Part shown: positions 38,872-47,561 of the stretch, one piece after another
Layout of the letters: each line of letters opens with the position of its first letter
Numbering within the stretch: the stretch's first letter is position 1
From: Aliigemmobacter aestuarii
Lineage (GTDB): Bacteria > Pseudomonadota > Alphaproteobacteria > Rhodobacterales > Rhodobacteraceae
NCBI RefSeq assembly: GCF_004799285.1
Contig: NZ_SSND01000002.1
Location: 1 to 64,000 of the forward strand
Reading direction: 5' to 3'
DNA length: 64,000 nucleotides
Position numbers and translations under genes: made by a program
Notes under the pieces: generated by a model
The model's database searches: none
Told to the model about the DNA's origin: nothing
Seen by the model: only the letters and a program-made list of their open reading frames with translations

Positions 38872-40434
38872 TCAGGAACGCGCCGTTGTCCGGAACCCGC
38901 CGATCAGGCGATCCAGCACGGCATTGAGGTAAAGACCGTTGGCAAGATGCACACGCAGGCCCGCCGCCGCCGGATGATGTGCCCAGAGCGGGAACAGCGC
39001 CTGCGCCACCGCGACCAGCGCGAAGGACAGCAGCGCCACGACGATCAGCGCCCATTCCAGCGCACCGGGGGCAGGCGGTTCGGGCAGGTGCGGACCCCAG
39101 AGCAGCGCCGCCACGACGTGGAAGCCGAAGTAGGCCAGCGCCGCGAAGGCCGAAGCCGTCATCGTCCGCCGCGTCAGGTCGCGCGGCGCGGCATCGGCCA
39201 GGCCCTGCGCCACCAGATAGGCCACGCCGAAGATCAGGATGGCCCCAAGCGCCACCGCCTGCGCCGATTTCGGCCCTGCGATCAGGCCAAAGCCCGCAGC
39301 GACCACCAGATAAAGGGCCAAAGCCAGAACGAAGGCCCGTGCCACCGCGCCAAGGCCGGGCACGGCGACCGGTCCGGGCCTGCGGATCGCGGCCACCGCC
39401 TGCACCGCCCCGCCCGATCCCAGGAAGGCATGCGCCTTGTACATGGAATGGGCGATGATGTGCAGAAGCGCCAGCGCCCAGAGGCCAAGCCCGCATTGCA
39501 GCAGCATGAACCCCATCTGCGCCACCGTCGACCAGGCCAGCGCCGTCTTGACCGCGCTTTGCGTCAGCATCACGACCGCCCCGAACAGCGCGGTGAACCC
39601 GCCAAGCATCACCAGCGCCGCCATCGCGCCCGCGCTTTCCTGCATGAGGCCCGCGAGGCGGATCATCAGGAAGCCGCCTGCGTTGATGATGCCCGCATGC
39701 AGCAGCGCCGAAACCGGGGTCGGTGCCTCCATCACCTCGGTCAGCCATCCGTGCAGAGGAAAGGCGGCTGTCTTGAGCATCGCGACCAGGACCAGAAGCG
39801 CCACCGCGATCTGCGCGGGCAAGGGCAGCCCGCCACCGGCCAGTTCGGTGATGCGGGCCACGTCGGTCGTGCTGAAGGCCAGCCACAACAGCCCCGCGGC
39901 AAGGACCAGAAGGACATCGCCCGCACCCCAGACCAGCGCGAATTTCGCGGCGGCCCGCTGCGCCTCGGCCCGGTCGGCATAGAACAGCAAGAGCCGGCGC
40001 AGCCCCGCTCCGACCGCGACAAAGCCCGCGATCAGAACCGCAAGGCTGCCCGACTGCACCAGCACCAGCACGGCGGCAAGCGTACCCAGCATCAGGCCGT
40101 GAAATGCGCCCTCGCGCGCCTCGCCGTCCAGATAGCTGCGCGAATAGCGCATGACCACCCAGCCGACGAAGGCCACCAGCAGCGCCATCGTGGCGCTGAG
40201 CGCATCCAGCCGCAGCGCAAGCCGCGCGATCCCGTCGCCAAGCGCAAGCGTCACCGGCCCCTGCATCACCAGCCGGACCAGTCCGGCCACCGCCATGAAA
40301 AGCGCCAGAAGGGCCGCGGCCTCGGCCAGGCGTGGCAACAGGCCGGGGCGGCGCCCCGGACGGATCAGCGCCAGAAGCGCCACGGCAATGGGGGCAAGCG
40401 GGGCAAGGAAACCAGGGGGAAGCAAGGCATCCAT
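38872..40434 (-). CDS. dabB: Inorganic carbon transporter membrane subunit DabB (NuoL/MrpA-like)
   Basis: A 520-residue, polytopic cation-channel-like membrane protein of the proton-conducting NADH-dehydrogenase L family. Conserved elements include FPLHGWLTEVMEAPTPVSALLHAGIINAGGFL and ALAWSTVAQMGFMLLQCGLGL, which carry the family's lysine and histidine relay. In DAB complexes it couples the ion gradient to CO2 hydration by DabA. Start ATG 40434 (MDALLPPGFLAPLAPIAV) has GGAG ten bases upstream. No other complex I genes are adjacent, which supports DabB over NuoL. Confidence 0.9.
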   Translation of the reverse strand: MDALLPPGFLAPLAPIAVALLALIRPGRRPGLLPRLAEAAALLALFMAVAGLVRLVMQGPVTLALGDGIARLALRLDALSATMALLVAFVGWVVMRYSRSYLDGEAREGAFHGLMLGTLAAVLVLVQSGSLAVLIAGFVAVGAGLRRLLLFYADRAEAQRAAAKFALVWGAGDVLLVLAAGLLWLAFSTTDVARITELAGGGLPLPAQIAVALLVLVAMLKTAAFPLHGWLTEVMEAPTPVSALLHAGIINAGGFLMIRLAGLMQESAGAMAALVMLGGFTALFGAVVMLTQSAVKTALAWSTVAQMGFMLLQCGLGLWALALLHIIAHSMYKAHAFLGSGGAVQAVAAIRRPGPVAVPGLGAVARAFVLALALYLVVAAGFGLIAGPKSAQAVALGAILIFGVAYLVAQGLADAAPRDLTRRTMTASAFAALAYFGFHVVAALLWGPHLPEPPAPGALEWALIVVALLSFALVAVAQALFPLWAHHPAAAGLRVHLANGLYLNAVLDRLIGGFRTTARS

Positions 40435-40509
40435 CTGTCGGATCTCCGGTTGGGCGAAGGTTGTGCGGCGAAATCCGCGCAAGTCAGCACCTAGCGCTTG
40501 CAAAAGTTT

Positions 40510-40530
40510 TATAAAATTACATATTTTATA
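40510..40530. promoter_or_regulatory. LysR-type operator between dabB and its regulator
   Basis: TATAAAAT (40510-40517) and ATTTTATA (40523-40530) form a perfect 8-bp inverted repeat with a 5-base spacer, in a markedly AT-rich stretch between the divergent starts of dabB (40434) and the LysR gene (40556). It fits a LysR regulatory site that would control both genes. Confidence 0.6.
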
Positions 40531-40555
40531 CCAAATCATTCTGTCTGATAGAACA

Positions 40556-41449
40556 ATGCCGCAACTGAACCTGCACCATCTGCGGCTGTTCCGCGCCGTG
40601 GCCACCGATGGCACCCTGACCGGCGCGGCGCGGGCGCTGAACCTGTCGCAATCGGCGCTGTCCACGCAGATCCGGGCGCTTGAGGCGACGCTTGGCCATG
40701 ACCTGTTCGAACGGCGCGGGCGGGGGCTTGTGCTGACCGAGGCCGGGCGGATCGCGCTGGACCATGCCGAGGCGATCTTCCGCACCGCCGAAGACCTGAC
40801 CGCCACGCTGCGCGAAACCGGCGGGGCGCGGCGGATGCTGCGGGTGGGTGCGCTGGCGACGCTGTCACGCAACTTCCAGATGCAGTTCGTCCGCCCGCTG
40901 ATCGGGCGCCCCGATGTCGAGGTCGTGCTGCGGTCGGGCTCGCAGGAAGAGTTGCTGAGGGCGCTGGATGCGCTGGCGCTGGACGTGGTGCTGACGAACC
41001 TTGCGCCCACACGGGATGCGACAAGCCCCTGGCTTGTGCATCGGCTGGATGAACAGCCGGTCAGCCTGATCGGCACACCTGCCCGTGCGGGCAAGGCGGC
41101 ACGCGCGCCAGAGGCCGTTCTGGCAAGGGAACCGCTGGTCCTGCCCACGGTGGGCACGGCGCTGCGGTCGGCCTTCGATGCGATGGCGGCGCGCATGGGC
41201 ATTGTCCCCGCGATCGCGGCCGAAGCAGATGACATGGCGATGCTGCGCCTTCTGGCGCGCGAGGGCGCGGGGCTTGCGGTCATCCCGCCGATCGTGGTGC
41301 GCGACGAACTGGCCAGCGGCGCGCTGACCGAGGCGGCGCGCCTGCCCGGCATTTCCGAGGTCTTCCTGGCCGTCACGCGGGAACGCCGCTTTCCCAACCG
41401 GCTGTTGTCGGGGCTTCTGGCCATGCCCGCGGCGCCACATCAGGTATGA
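40556..41449 (+). CDS. LysR-family regulator divergent from dabBA
   Basis: A 297-residue LysR regulator: helix-turn-helix in LNLHHLRLFRAVATDGTLTGAARALNLSQSALS, effector domain from about residue 90. The divergent arrangement with dabB and the shared AT-rich palindrome make it the likely regulator of the inorganic carbon transporter. It is of the CbbR/NhaR-like size and layout, but no sequence feature here proves a CbbR identity. It ends in a convergent region with a hairpin. Confidence 0.88.
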   Translation: MPQLNLHHLRLFRAVATDGTLTGAARALNLSQSALSTQIRALEATLGHDLFERRGRGLVLTEAGRIALDHAEAIFRTAEDLTATLRETGGARRMLRVGALATLSRNFQMQFVRPLIGRPDVEVVLRSGSQEELLRALDALALDVVLTNLAPTRDATSPWLVHRLDEQPVSLIGTPARAGKAARAPEAVLAREPLVLPTVGTALRSAFDAMAARMGIVPAIAAEADDMAMLRLLAREGAGLAVIPPIVVRDELASGALTEAARLPGISEVFLAVTRERRFPNRLLSGLLAMPAAPHQV

Positions 41450-41512
41450 AGGCGCCACCCGGCAGCCCGCCTCAGAAACCGACCCGCAACAGAAACCGGC
41501 CCGGAAATGCAG

Positions 41513-41536
41513 AACGGGGGCCGGTCGGGCCCCGTT
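41513..41536. terminator. Candidate bidirectional terminator hairpin
   Basis: AACGGGG (41513-41519) pairs with CCCCGTT (41530-41536), with extra GC pairs possible inside. It lies between the convergent LysR and DMGDH-like genes. There is no strong U-run on either side, so intrinsic termination is only likely, not certain. Confidence 0.5.
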
Positions 41537-41558
41537 CCGGCATCATCTGCGATCAGGA

Positions 41559-44060
41559 TCAGCCGTCGATGCGGATGCGTTCGTTCTTCGGGTCAAACGG
41601 GCTGTCCTCGACCACGACGGCATCCCATTCCTTCAGCTGGATCTTGACCTTGAGCTTCGTGCCCACCTCGGCCAGGTCGGGGCGGACATAGCCCATGCCG
41701 ATCTGCTTGCCGAAGGCCACCGAATACCCGCCCGAGGTCAGACGACCGACCTTGGCGCCATCCAGCAGGATCGCCTCCTTGCCCCAGGGATCGGTATCGT
41801 CCGGCCCGTCGATCAGAAGGGTCACGCATTTCGACCGGATGCCGGTATCCAGCATGGCCTGCTTGCCGCGGAACTCTTTCGACAGGTCGACGAAGCGATC
41901 CAGCGCCGCCTCCAGCGGGGTGGCATCGCGGCCCAGTTCGTTGCCGAAGGCGCGATAGGATTTTTCCTGCCGCAGCCAGTTCTGCGCGCGTGCACCCACC
42001 GGCTTCAGCCCGTGCTTTTCGCCCGCCTTCATCAACAGATCCCAAAGGTAGCGGCCGAATTCGACGGGATAGTGCAGTTCCCAGCCCAGTTCGCCCGTAT
42101 AGGCCACACGCACCGCGCGCACCGGGCACATGCCCAGTTCGATGTCGCGATAGCTGAGCCAGGGGAAGCGCTTGTTCGACAGGACGGTGTCGGGGTCGCG
42201 GTCCTTGACGATCTCCTTCAGGATGGCCCGCGCATTCGGACCCGCCAGCGCGAAGACACCCCATTGCGTGGTGATGTCGTGAATGTCGATATGGCCACCA
42301 CCCTGCGCCATGAAGTCTTCGGCCGACTTGATCAGGAAATCGGCGTCATAGGCCGTCCAGGCCCCGGCCGAGATCAGATAGTATTCGTCCTGCTTCAGAC
42401 GCACGATGGTATATTCTGTCCGCGTGGTGCCGGCATCGGTCAGCGCATATGTCAGGTTGATCCGGCCCACATTCGGCAGCTTGTTGCAGGTGAACCAGTC
42501 AAGAAACGCCGTCGCGCCCGCGCCGCGCACCAGATGCTTGGTGAAGGCCGAGGCGTCGATGATCCCGCAGGTCGACCGGATCGCCTTTGCCTCTTCCACG
42601 GCATAGGGCCACCAGGCGCCGCGACGGAACGACCGGCTGTTGTGGTCGAAATCGGCGGGGGCATCCACGGGGCCATAGTAATTGGGCCGTTCCCAGCCGT
42701 TCACCTGCCCCATCTGCGCGCCAAGCGCGATCTGCCGGTCATAGGCGGGCGCGGTACGCAGCGGGCGGCAGGCTTCGCGCTCCTCGTCCGGGTGGTGCAG
42801 GATGAAGACGTGTTCGTAGCATTCCTCGTTCTTGCGCGCAGCATATTCGGTGGTCATCCAGTTGCCGTAACGCTTGGGGTCGAGGCTGGCCATGTCGATT
42901 TCGGCCTCTCCGGCGGTCATCATCTGCGCAAGGTAATAGCCTGTGCCGCCCGCCGCGGTGATGCCAAAGCTGAAGCCCTCGGCGATCCACATGTTGCGCA
43001 GGCCGGGAACCGGACCGACCAGCGGGTTGCCATCGGGGGTATAGCAGATCGGGCCGTTGAAATCGTCCTTCAGGCCCACCGTTTCCGAGGTCGGGATGCG
43101 GTGGATCATCGACATGTATTCCGCCTCGATCCGTTCCAGATCCAGCGGGAACAGGTCGGCCCGGAAGGATTCCGGCACGTCATAAAGGAACCGGGCCGGC
43201 GCGTTGCGTTCATAGGGGCCAAGGATCCAGCCGCCGCGTTCCTCGCGGACATACCATTTCGCATCGGCGTCGCGCAGAACCGGGTGTTCGGGGTTCCCGG
43301 CCTTGCGCCATGCGACCAGCGCGGGGTCGGGTTCGGTAACGATATACTGATGCTCCACCGGGATCGCGGGGATCTTGACGCCAAGAAGCCGCGCGGTGCG
43401 CTGTGCGTGATTGCCCGTGGCGGTCACGACATGTTCGGCGTGAATCTCGAACTTTTCCTCGCCCGCGACAAGGTTGCCGCCCTGTTCCACCATCCGCGTG
43501 ACCGAGACGATCCATTCCGACCCGGTCCAGCGATAGCCGTCGACCTGGATCTTGCGTTCGATATGGGCGCCGTGCTGGCGTGCGCCCTTGGCCATCGCCT
43601 GCGTCACGTCGGCGGGGTTGATATAGCCGTCCTGCGGGTGGAAAAGCGCGCCCTTCAGATCCTCGGTGCGCACCAGCGGCCAGCGGTCCTTGATCTGCGC
43701 GGGGGTCAGGAATTCGTGATAGACCCCGGCGGTTTCCGCGACCGAGGAATAAAGCATGTATTCATCCATCCGGTCCTGGGTCTGCGCCATGCGCAGGTTG
43801 CCACAGACCGAAAAGCCCGCGTTCAGGCCGGTTTCGGCCTCGAGCCCCTTGTAGAAATCGACCGAATACTTGTGGATGTGGGTCGTGGCGTAGGACATGT
43901 TGAACAAGGGCAGAAGGCCCGCCGCGTGCCAGGTCGACCCCGATGTCAGTTCGTCCCGTTCGACAAGCATCGTGTCCCAGCCTGCCTTGGCCAGGTGATA
44001 GGCGATCCCGGTGCCGACGGCACCACCGCCGACGACAAGGGCTTTGACATGCGTTTTCAT
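41559..44060 (-). CDS. Dimethylglycine/sarcosine dehydrogenase-like FAD-GcvT protein
   Basis: An 833-residue two-domain enzyme. The N-terminal FAD oxidoreductase domain (about 1-390) has ALVVGGGAVGTGIAYHLA and SGSTWHAAGLLPLF, in which the histidine is the covalent FAD site in the DMGDH/SDH family. A linker follows, then a C-terminal GcvT/aminomethyltransferase domain (about 470-830) that would pass the released C1 unit to tetrahydrofolate. The likely reaction is oxidative demethylation of an N-methylated glycine or related amine. Length is typical. Monocistronic, with GAGGAG before the ATG. Confidence 0.85.
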   Translation of the reverse strand: MKTHVKALVVGGGAVGTGIAYHLAKAGWDTMLVERDELTSGSTWHAAGLLPLFNMSYATTHIHKYSVDFYKGLEAETGLNAGFSVCGNLRMAQTQDRMDEYMLYSSVAETAGVYHEFLTPAQIKDRWPLVRTEDLKGALFHPQDGYINPADVTQAMAKGARQHGAHIERKIQVDGYRWTGSEWIVSVTRMVEQGGNLVAGEEKFEIHAEHVVTATGNHAQRTARLLGVKIPAIPVEHQYIVTEPDPALVAWRKAGNPEHPVLRDADAKWYVREERGGWILGPYERNAPARFLYDVPESFRADLFPLDLERIEAEYMSMIHRIPTSETVGLKDDFNGPICYTPDGNPLVGPVPGLRNMWIAEGFSFGITAAGGTGYYLAQMMTAGEAEIDMASLDPKRYGNWMTTEYAARKNEECYEHVFILHHPDEEREACRPLRTAPAYDRQIALGAQMGQVNGWERPNYYGPVDAPADFDHNSRSFRRGAWWPYAVEEAKAIRSTCGIIDASAFTKHLVRGAGATAFLDWFTCNKLPNVGRINLTYALTDAGTTRTEYTIVRLKQDEYYLISAGAWTAYDADFLIKSAEDFMAQGGGHIDIHDITTQWGVFALAGPNARAILKEIVKDRDPDTVLSNKRFPWLSYRDIELGMCPVRAVRVAYTGELGWELHYPVEFGRYLWDLLMKAGEKHGLKPVGARAQNWLRQEKSYRAFGNELGRDATPLEAALDRFVDLSKEFRGKQAMLDTGIRSKCVTLLIDGPDDTDPWGKEAILLDGAKVGRLTSGGYSVAFGKQIGMGYVRPDLAEVGTKLKVKIQLKEWDAVVVEDSPFDPKNERIRIDG

Positions 44061-44186
44061 GCGGGCGACTCCTCAGGGGAAATTTTGCCCATCAATGCCA
44101 GAGGCCACGGCGAACGGGCAAGTCAGCCCGACCTGTTGCAGCAGAAAACGACATTCCTTCCCCATGCGCGACATGGTCGCGGCGCC

Positions 44187-44246
44187 GGGCCATAGGACGG
44201 GCCAGAGGACGGGCCAGAGGACGGGGCGGAAGACGGGGCGGAAGAC
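44187..44246. repeat. 12-bp minisatellite, five units
   Basis: Units at 44187, 44199, 44211, 44223 and 44235: GGGCCATAGGAC, two copies of GGGCCAGAGGAC, two copies of GGGGCGGAAGAC. It lies in the 255-base gap (44061-44315) between the DMGDH-like gene and znuB, beyond the znuB stop. The rest of that gap shows no gene. Confidence 0.9.
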
Positions 44247-44315
44247 GGGGGATCCGGCGGGGCATACGGCGGGGTGGGCAACGGGGCAAGGCCCGGCCCC
44301 ACGGCCCTTGCCCGC

Positions 44316-45101
44316 CTAGCGCCCGCGCCCCAGCGAGGCCGAGGCGGCAAAGGCCAGCGCCGCCGCCGCCACGATCGAAGGGCCCGCCGGCGTATCGAGC
44401 CTGAGCGACGCCAGAAGCCCCAGTGCCACAGACGCCGCGCCGATGACCGAGGCGATCACCGCCATTCCTTCGGGGCTGCGGGCCAGCGAGCGCGCGGTTG
44501 CCGCCGGAATGATCAGCATCGCCGCGATCAGCAGGGCGCCCACGATCTTCAGCGCGACCGCGACCGCCACCGCCAGCGCCAGCGTCAGGATCAGCCGTTC
44601 GCGATCCGGGTTCAGCCCCGAAGCCGCCGCCAGATCCTCGGACAGGGTTGCCGTCAGCAGCGCCGACCAACGCCAGACAAGCAGCCCCAGCACCACGGCG
44701 GCCCCGGCCCAGATGAACAGAAGGTCCGCCCGGCTGACCGCAAGGATGTCGCCGAACAGATAGGCCGTCAGGTCCACCCGCGCGTCGGGCACGAAGCTGA
44801 CCGCGACAAGCCCGAAGGCCAGCGCGGAATGGGCCAGAACCCCAAGCGTGGTGTCCAGCGCCCAGCCCCGCGCGGCCAGCGTGGCGACCGTCACCGCCAT
44901 CACCAGCGCCACCGCCATCGTGCCAAGGCCGACCGGCAGGTCGCTGGCCAGCGCCAGCGCCACACCCAGAATCGCCGCATGGGCAGTCGCATCGCCGAAA
45001 TAGGCCATCCGCCGCCAGACGACAAAAGACCCCAGTGGCCCCGCCGCCACCGCCAGCCCGATCCCGGCCAGCCCCGCACGGACCAGGAAATCGTCAAGCA
45101 T
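44316..45101 (-). CDS. znuB: Zinc ABC transporter permease ZnuB
   Basis: A 261-residue ABC-3 family permease with about eight hydrophobic segments. Conserved stretches are WRRMAYFGDATAHAAILGVAL near the N-terminus and VGALLIAAMLIIPAATARSLA. The start is inferred at ATG 45101 (MLDDFLVRAG); ATG 45107 is two codons earlier. Both lie within the 3' end of znuC, so translation is coupled. It forms the zinc channel of ZnuABC in the inner membrane. Confidence 0.93.
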   Translation of the reverse strand: MLDDFLVRAGLAGIGLAVAAGPLGSFVVWRRMAYFGDATAHAAILGVALALASDLPVGLGTMAVALVMAVTVATLAARGWALDTTLGVLAHSALAFGLVAVSFVPDARVDLTAYLFGDILAVSRADLLFIWAGAAVVLGLLVWRWSALLTATLSEDLAAASGLNPDRERLILTLALAVAVAVALKIVGALLIAAMLIIPAATARSLARSPEGMAVIASVIGAASVALGLLASLRLDTPAGPSIVAAAALAFAASASLGRGR

Positions 45102-45885
45102 GGTCATGCTCGTGCCGGTGGGAAGGTTCGGGGTGATGATGGGGATGGGCGTGATCGTGGCCATGCCCGTGGTCATGGTCGTGATCGTGGTCATGCACAT
45201 GCTGGTAAAGGGCCAGCGCGCCCTGCGTGCCCAGACCGAACAGCGCCCGGTATTCGGGCGCGTTGGACACGACGCGCGGCGTGCCCTCGCAGCAGACATG
45301 GCCGTTCAGGCAGATCACCCGGTCGCTTGCCGACATCACCACATGCAGGTCGTGGCTGACCATCAGCACCCCCGCGCCGGTGTCGCGGCGCACCTCCTCG
45401 ATCAGGCGGTAGAAGGCCGCTTCGCCCGGCTGGTCAAGGCCCTGCGTCGGCTCGTCAAGGATCAGGACCTGCGGCCGCTGCAACAGCGCACGGGCCAGAA
45501 GCACCCGCTGGAACTGGCCACCCGAAAGGCCTGCCATCGGCCTGTCGGCCACCTCGGGAACGCCGACGCGGGCCAGCGCGGCATCGGTTTCGGCCCGCCC
45601 GTGCCGGTCAGGGAGCGACAGGAACCGCCGCGCCGTCAGGGGCATCGTCCGGTCGACATGCAGTTTCTGCGGCACATAACCAAGCCGCAGGCCTTCGGCC
45701 CGCGTCACCCGCCCATGCGCCACCGGGACCATTCCCAGAAGCGCGCGCAAGAGGGTGGACTTGCCCGATCCGTTTGGCCCGAGGATGGTGACGATCTCGC
45801 CCGCGTCCAGATGGATCGACACATCGTGCAGCACCTCGGCCCCGCCCAGCCGGACGCAGATGTTTTCAGCCGCGATCAGGCTCAT
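45094..45885 (-). CDS. znuC: Zinc ABC transporter ATP-binding protein ZnuC with His-rich tail
   Basis: A 263-residue ATPase: Walker A GPNGSGKST (36-44), LSGGQ (120-124), Walker B LILDEP (141-146), VSHDLH (177-181). Residues 229-263 form an extreme His/Asp tail (HVHDHDHDHDHGHGHDH and onward) not needed for ATPase function, a likely cytoplasmic zinc buffer or sensor. Start ATG 45885 overlaps the zur stop as ATGA. The frame is open upstream but that region is zur. Confidence 0.93.
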   Translation of the reverse strand: MSLIAAENICVRLGGAEVLHDVSIHLDAGEIVTILGPNGSGKSTLLRALLGMVPVAHGRVTRAEGLRLGYVPQKLHVDRTMPLTARRFLSLPDRHGRAETDAALARVGVPEVADRPMAGLSGGQFQRVLLARALLQRPQVLILDEPTQGLDQPGEAAFYRLIEEVRRDTGAGVLMVSHDLHVVMSASDRVICLNGHVCCEGTPRVVSNAPEYRALFGLGTQGALALYQHVHDHDHDHDHGHGHDHAHPHHHPEPSHRHEHDHA

Positions 45886-46403
45886 GCCGCGGCCTCCTTG
45901 CAGGCGGGGCAAAGGCCCAGGGCCTCGACATTCGCGCGTTCGACGGAAAACCCGATGGCGGCGGCGGCCGCGTCAAGGGCTGCGCGCACCGGGGCGGCCT
46001 GCGCCTCGGCCACGGCGTTGCAGCCGCGGCAGATCAGGAAGACGGGGGCGTGATCCTCGCCCGGATGCATGCAGGCCGCAAAGGCGTTCAGTCGCCGGAT
46101 GCGGTGTGCAAGGCCTTGTTCCACAAGAAATTCCAGCGCCCTGTAGGCGACCGGCGGCTGATTGCCGAATCCGTCAGCGGCCAGGCGTTGCAGCACGTCA
46201 TAGGCGCCCATCGCCCGATGCGATTCCAGCAGGATCTCCAGCGCGCGGCGGCGCACCGGGGTCAGCCGCACGCCGTTTTCCTCGGCGATCGCATCGGCCC
46301 GCGCCAGCACATCCTGCGCGCAATGGGCATGATCATGGCGCGAAAAGGCCAGATCGGGGGACGAACAGCCGGGGCAGTCGTGATCATGGGCATGGTTCGA
46401 CAC
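45882..46403 (-). CDS. zur: Zinc uptake regulator Zur (Fur family)
   Basis: A 173-residue Fur-family repressor. The winged helix lies around LTPVRRRALEILLESHRAMGAYDVLQRLAAD, and the structural zinc cysteines are CRGC and CPAC in the C-terminal half, with H-rich metal-sensing positions such as HPGEDHAPVF. An unusual N-terminal extension (MSNHAHDHDCPGC...RHDHAHC) is also rich in His and Cys. First gene of zur-znuC-znuB and divergent from znuA across a 69-base region holding a Zur box, so it represses its own operon. Confidence 0.92.
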   Translation of the reverse strand: MSNHAHDHDCPGCSSPDLAFSRHDHAHCAQDVLARADAIAEENGVRLTPVRRRALEILLESHRAMGAYDVLQRLAADGFGNQPPVAYRALEFLVEQGLAHRIRRLNAFAACMHPGEDHAPVFLICRGCNAVAEAQAAPVRAALDAAAAAIGFSVERANVEALGLCPACKEAAA

Positions 46404-46419
46404 GGGAATCCCCTTGACC

Positions 46420-46434
46420 TGTTATGATATAACA
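46420..46434. promoter_or_regulatory. Zur operator
   Basis: TGTTATGATATAACA is a perfect 6-bp inverted repeat around GAT. It matches the GTTAT-N3-ATAAC Zur box known in Alphaproteobacteria and lies between zur and znuA, positioned to repress both when zinc is plentiful. Confidence 0.85.
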
Positions 46435-46472
46435 TACATATGACGGCACGATCCTGACGGAAGGCCCAGACC

Positions 46473-47498
46473 ATGCGTTATATCATATCACTTTTTCTTG
46501 CCAGTACCGCCCTTCCCGCGATGGCCGATGCGCCGCGTGTCGTGACGGATATTCCCCCTGTCCAGTCGCTGGTGGCGCAGGTCATGGGGGATTTGGGCGA
46601 GCCTGCCGTCCTGCTGGAAAAGGGCGCCAACGCCCATTCCTTCCAGATGCGCCCGAGCCAGGCCGCCGAACTGGCCGAAGCCGATCTGGTGGTGTGGATC
46701 GGGCCGCAGTTGACGCCCTGGCTGGACCGTGCGCTGCAGGGTCTGGGCGAAGGCGCAGAGCGTCTGACCCTTCTGGACGCACCCGGCACCTACCGGCAGG
46801 ACTTTGCCGACCATGACGCCAAGGCGGAGGACGGCGGCCACGATCATGACCACGACCACGACCATGAGGCCGAGACGGAAGCTGCCGGCCATTCCGACGG
46901 GGGCCATTTCGACGAGGGCCATGAGGACGGGGGCCACGAGGACGAGGGCCACGAGGACGGGGGCCACGAGGACCACGCCCATTCCGGGCTTGACCCGCAC
47001 GCCTGGCTTGATCCCGCGAACGGGCGTGTCTGGCTGGACGTGATCGCCGCCGAACTGGGCCGGATCGACCCCGACAACGCCGCAGCCTATCAGGCCAATG
47101 CCGAAGCCGCGCGGGCGCGAATCACGGCGCTGGACGGCGAGTTGTCGGCCATTCTGGGTCCGGTGCGCGATCGTCCGTTCATGGTGGAACATGACGCCTA
47201 CGGCTACTTCGCCGGGCATTACGGGCTGTCGGTGAAAGGTTCCGTCCGGCTTGGCGATGCGACAGAGCCGGGCGCGGCCCACCTGGCCGATCTGCGGAGC
47301 GGGCTTGAGGGCGTGGTCTGCGTCTTCCCCGAAGCCGGCCACGATCCGAAATCCACCGCCCTGCTGATCGAGGGCACGGATGTGCGCCTTGGCAGCGCGC
47401 TGGACCCAGAAGGCTCGATGATCGACCCCGGCCCGGACGCCTATGAAACCCTTCTGCGCGCCCTCGCCGGAACGCTGACCGATTGCCTGGCGCCCTGA
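46473..47498 (+). CDS. znuA: Zinc ABC transporter substrate-binding protein ZnuA
   Basis: A 341-residue periplasmic zinc-binding protein with a signal peptide over residues 1 to about 18 (cleavage near PAMA-DA). Zinc ligands are H55 in NAHSF, H176 in DPHAWLD and the histidine of MVEHDAYGYF. The His-rich loop (121-170) between the lobes is long and partly built from a five-residue tandem repeat (GHEDG-like) encoded by 15-bp units. GGAAGG precedes ATG 46473. Its start region overlaps a second Zur-like site. Confidence 0.94.
   Translation: MRYIISLFLASTALPAMADAPRVVTDIPPVQSLVAQVMGDLGEPAVLLEKGANAHSFQMRPSQAAELAEADLVVWIGPQLTPWLDRALQGLGEGAERLTLLDAPGTYRQDFADHDAKAEDGGHDHDHDHDHEAETEAAGHSDGGHFDEGHEDGGHEDEGHEDGGHEDHAHSGLDPHAWLDPANGRVWLDVIAAELGRIDPDNAAAYQANAEAARARITALDGELSAILGPVRDRPFMVEHDAYGYFAGHYGLSVKGSVRLGDATEPGAAHLADLRSGLEGVVCVFPEAGHDPKSTALLIEGTDVRLGSALDPEGSMIDPGPDAYETLLRALAGTLTDCLAP
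46477..46491. promoter_or_regulatory. Second, imperfect Zur-like site over the znuA start
   Basis: GTTATATCATATCAC, beginning four bases after the first base of the znuA ATG, is one substitution from the GTTAT-N3-ATAAC form, and its first half is the reverse complement of ATGATATAAC in the upstream Zur box. It encodes residues 2-6 of ZnuA. Inference from sequence similarity. Confidence 0.4.
46902..46976 (+). repeat. 15-bp tandem repeat, five units, in the ZnuA His-rich loop
   Basis: Units begin at 46902, 46917, 46932, 46947 and 46962, each close to GGCCACGAGGACGGG. In frame they encode GHFDE, GHEDG, GHEDE, GHEDG, GHEDH. Unit number could vary without a frameshift. Confidence 0.9.
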
Positions 47499-47545
47499 CG
47501 GCTTGACCTGATCCCGCCGCCGCCCCAAGGTCCGCCGGAACGGCA

Positions 47546-47556
47546 GGGGGGGGGGG
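47546..47556 (+). repeat. G11 homopolymer before the aldose epimerase start
   Basis: An unbroken run of eleven G residues ends five bases before ATG 47562 and takes the place of the ribosome binding site. Slippage here would alter the spacing of this Shine-Dalgarno-like tract. Confidence 0.85.
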
Positions 47557-47561
47557 CGGCG

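Noticed and set aside
38872-40434. NuoL of respiratory complex I
   Set aside because: No other nuo genes are adjacent and it is paired with a DUF2309 gene, which defines DabB.
44187-46976. CRISPR array in the zinc region
   Set aside because: The tandem units (12 bp and 15 bp) have no unique spacers between them and the second set is coding.
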